Source: Lagopus muta
Lineage: Eukaryota; Chordata; Aves; Galliformes; Phasianidae
Assembly: GCF_023343835.1 (NCBI RefSeq)
Contig: NC_064449.1
Span: 806,001-870,000 of the forward strand
Length of the DNA: 64,000 bases
Direction: 5' to 3'
Both the position numbers and the translations under genes were made by a program. The notes under the pieces were generated by a model. It saw only the letters and a list, made by a program, of their open reading frames with translations, was not told the DNA's origin and ran no database searches. This document shows positions 62,330 to 64,000 of this stretch, piece by piece. Each line of letters begins with the position of its first letter. Positions within the stretch are counted from its first letter, which is position 1.

Positions 62330-62500
62330 CCATGCAGGCATAACATCACTAAACACATACTGATCAGAAAGGGCTTCACAGAGCACAGAAAGTATCTTTA
62401 GCACCACACTACATATGAAAACACTGAGACACCAGAAAGGGAAATCAATGTGCTGTATGACCACAGGCAAGTTAAGAACTCCTGTTTCCTGGCTCACAAG
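62330..62500 (-). mobile_element. ancient MIR-like SINE remnant
   Basis: Read on the minus strand the order is: GAGCCAGGAAACAGGAG, a TGGTCATACAGC block, GTCTCAGTGTTTTCATATG (MIR: CCTCAGTTTCCTCATCTG), AAGATACTTTC, then GTGAAGCCCTTTCTGATC (SINE: GTAAAGCGCTTTGAGATC). Diverged and 5'-incomplete. With the 12.9-kb copy it indicates SINE insertions older than birds. Confidence 0.5.
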
Positions 62501-63335
62501 TCAGTATTAGTTCTCATCATATTGGCACTGAAAATTGCTTCATTGCACAGAGGCTTGGGACCAAGTCTAGTGCTCTGACTTGTCTAAGCTTTCAATTTCT
62601 GCCTGCCACTACAGTTTACAAGCACAGCTTTATAATAAAAATTAGACAAATTAAGTTAAAATGTTTGAGTTATCTGAAGTGTACCTACCTTATCTAGCTA
62701 CTAACCAGCCATTCAGTAGCTGTTCTCTACTCTTGCTCTGTTCTGATCAGTTTCAGATGGATTTTATTATGAATAATAAAAAGCAGCAACAGATTTATGC
62801 AGTTCTGTGCTATTAACAGGTTTAGAACCTGTAAGATTTTATAAAAAGAAAGAAAAAAAGCCTATGAAGCCAGCTACCTGAAACCCAGACACCTCAACAA
62901 AGCAGGAAGGAAAAAAGAAAAATGACTGGGAGCTACAGCAAATCACCACCTCCAACATAAGCAGGTAAAGAAAGACTTAAGAAAGAAGAAGAAGAAAGGT
63001 ATTTACTGCACATCAGCTCCTCATCGTTCCATGCAGCCGTGCAAGAAGTACATCTAACATTTCTCCTTCCAAAGAGGGGGAAGACTCAGAGCACCTGCTG
63101 GGGTAAGGGTGGTGAGTGGTGTTTAGCATCTTGGACAGCTGGCTGGGAATGCTTTGAGACTGAAACAGAATGGAAGTTATAGACAGGCTCCATGCTTGCT
63201 TCATGCTAAGATTTTCTGAGTAACCATGCCTAATAGTTCTGGGCAGAACTGTTTCCTTCATTGCCTCTTGTATAGTAATTTGGGTGTTGCTCTGGAGCAC
63301 ACACCTCAGACAGCATTGACTTGAATCACATACTC
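62501..63335. other. noncoding filler
   Basis: AT-rich unique DNA with an A-rich patch at 62843-62860 and a GAAGAA run near 62985. Nothing else. Confidence 0.5.
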
Positions 63336-63465
63336 ACAAGGCCAGGTTGGATGGGGCCCTGGGCAGCCTGGGCTGGTATTAAATGTGGAGGTCGGTGGCC
63401 CTGCCTGTGGTGGGGGGGCTTGGAAATTCACAATCCTTGAGGTCCCCTGGCCATTCTGTGACTGT
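63336..63465 (+). mobile_element. CR1 LINE, 3' end fragment
   Basis: CAAGGCCAGGTTGGATGGGG, CCCTGGGCAGCCTGGGCTGG, then a shortened GTGGCCCTGCCTGTGG block with a G7 run, GGTCCCCTGGCCATTC and TGTGACTGTGTG. The terminal repeat is degraded. About 130 bp. Confidence 0.88.
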
Positions 63466-64000
63466 GTGTGGAGAGGAGCACTGTGAATGTAATTTGAAGT
63501 TACATAGCCCCAGTTCTGTCCTCAACAAAGAACTGGGCACAGTTACTGAAAAAGCCTGATTTTGAAAGATGCAGCCACTCTTCAGTGCTTTCCAACTCCC
63601 CCACTAATGCCACTGTACACACAGTTTGGGAGCAAAGGTGAAATTTAAAAACTTTGTCATATGGGTATGTAAAGCAACCCTGCCTTCCTGTTTTAAACAG
63701 ACGTACGGGACAAAGGCTTTCTGATTCTGAGAAAAGCATCCACTGACACACTACCAGGCAGACAGAGAAGGATTTCCATCACTTGCTTAAATGAGTAGAA
63801 TAGGAACAGATATGAAAACCAGAACTAAGATCCCTAAATGAGTCACTGCCATTTCTTACAGAGCCCCTCAGCTTGGCCTAGCAAAAGCAACTTCAGTTTC
63901 TAGAGAGAAAACAGTCAAGTGCAAAACAAAACCCAAAATACTCAAAAAATCCCGTACAAACAATAAGATAAACACCCTCAAGAGACTCTGCGCTGAATCC
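63466..64000. other. noncoding filler
   Basis: Unique sequence to the window edge. An 83-codon open frame (63500-63751, -) has no recognised family. Confidence 0.5.

Noticed and set aside
1..64000. CRISPR arrays, bacterial operons, phage or viral genes
   Set aside because: No regularly spaced direct repeats, no dense coding and no recognisable viral gene; repeat content is avian nuclear.

Overview
The window looks like intergenic or deep intronic DNA from a bird. The best evidence is the repeat content. Eight 5'-truncated CR1 non-LTR retrotransposon 3' ends are readable, most closing in the CR1-type ATTCTATGATTCTATGA tail. There is also one much older CR1/L3-like relic, two degenerate MIR-like SINEs, and no Alu, B1 or L1. 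Low overall repeat density, AT-leaning composition and general CpG scarcity fit an avian autosome. The species cannot be fixed from the sequence alone.

I found no protein-coding gene, exon set, rRNA or tRNA that I can defend. The longest open frames (up to about 175 codons) have random-looking composition, overlap on both strands, carry no recognisable domain, and in several cases simply read through CR1 3' ends or poly(A)/poly(T) tracts. None is annotated as a CDS.

Layout: 1-11.3 kb is AT-rich filler with two oppositely oriented copies of the same CR1 subfamily (4.6 and 6.1 kb) and A/T homopolymers. From 11.3 to 21.6 kb there is a MIR-like SINE with a perfect 30-bp tandem duplication, a pyrimidine tract, a CR1 split by a foreign insert (17.7-18.5 kb), and several unique, CpG-bearing, homeobox-core-rich islands, the strongest at 20.9-21.6 kb. 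From 21.6 to 38.4 kb, filler alternates with islands at 27.9, 32.9, 37.0 and 37.5 kb. From 38.4 to 45.1 kb lie old repeat remnants (a CR1/L3-like relic, A38/GAA, two CR1s). From 45 to 60.5 kb there are further islands (47.3, 53.5, 55.3, 58.1, 60.3 kb), a 17-bp-arm hairpin and a purine/pyrimidine strand-biased tract. The last 3.5 kb holds two more CR1s and a second MIR-like SINE.

Interpretation (inference): the islands look like candidate conserved noncoding elements of a regulatory gene desert. They are non-repetitive, relatively CpG-rich, and share short words across tens of kilobases: TTAATAAAC with CACTTAA, CTAATGAGGGG, CCAATTAAATCCTG, ACACTTAAGGC. No undescribed system is demonstrated. 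Cross-species alignment and open-chromatin data would decide whether the islands are enhancers.
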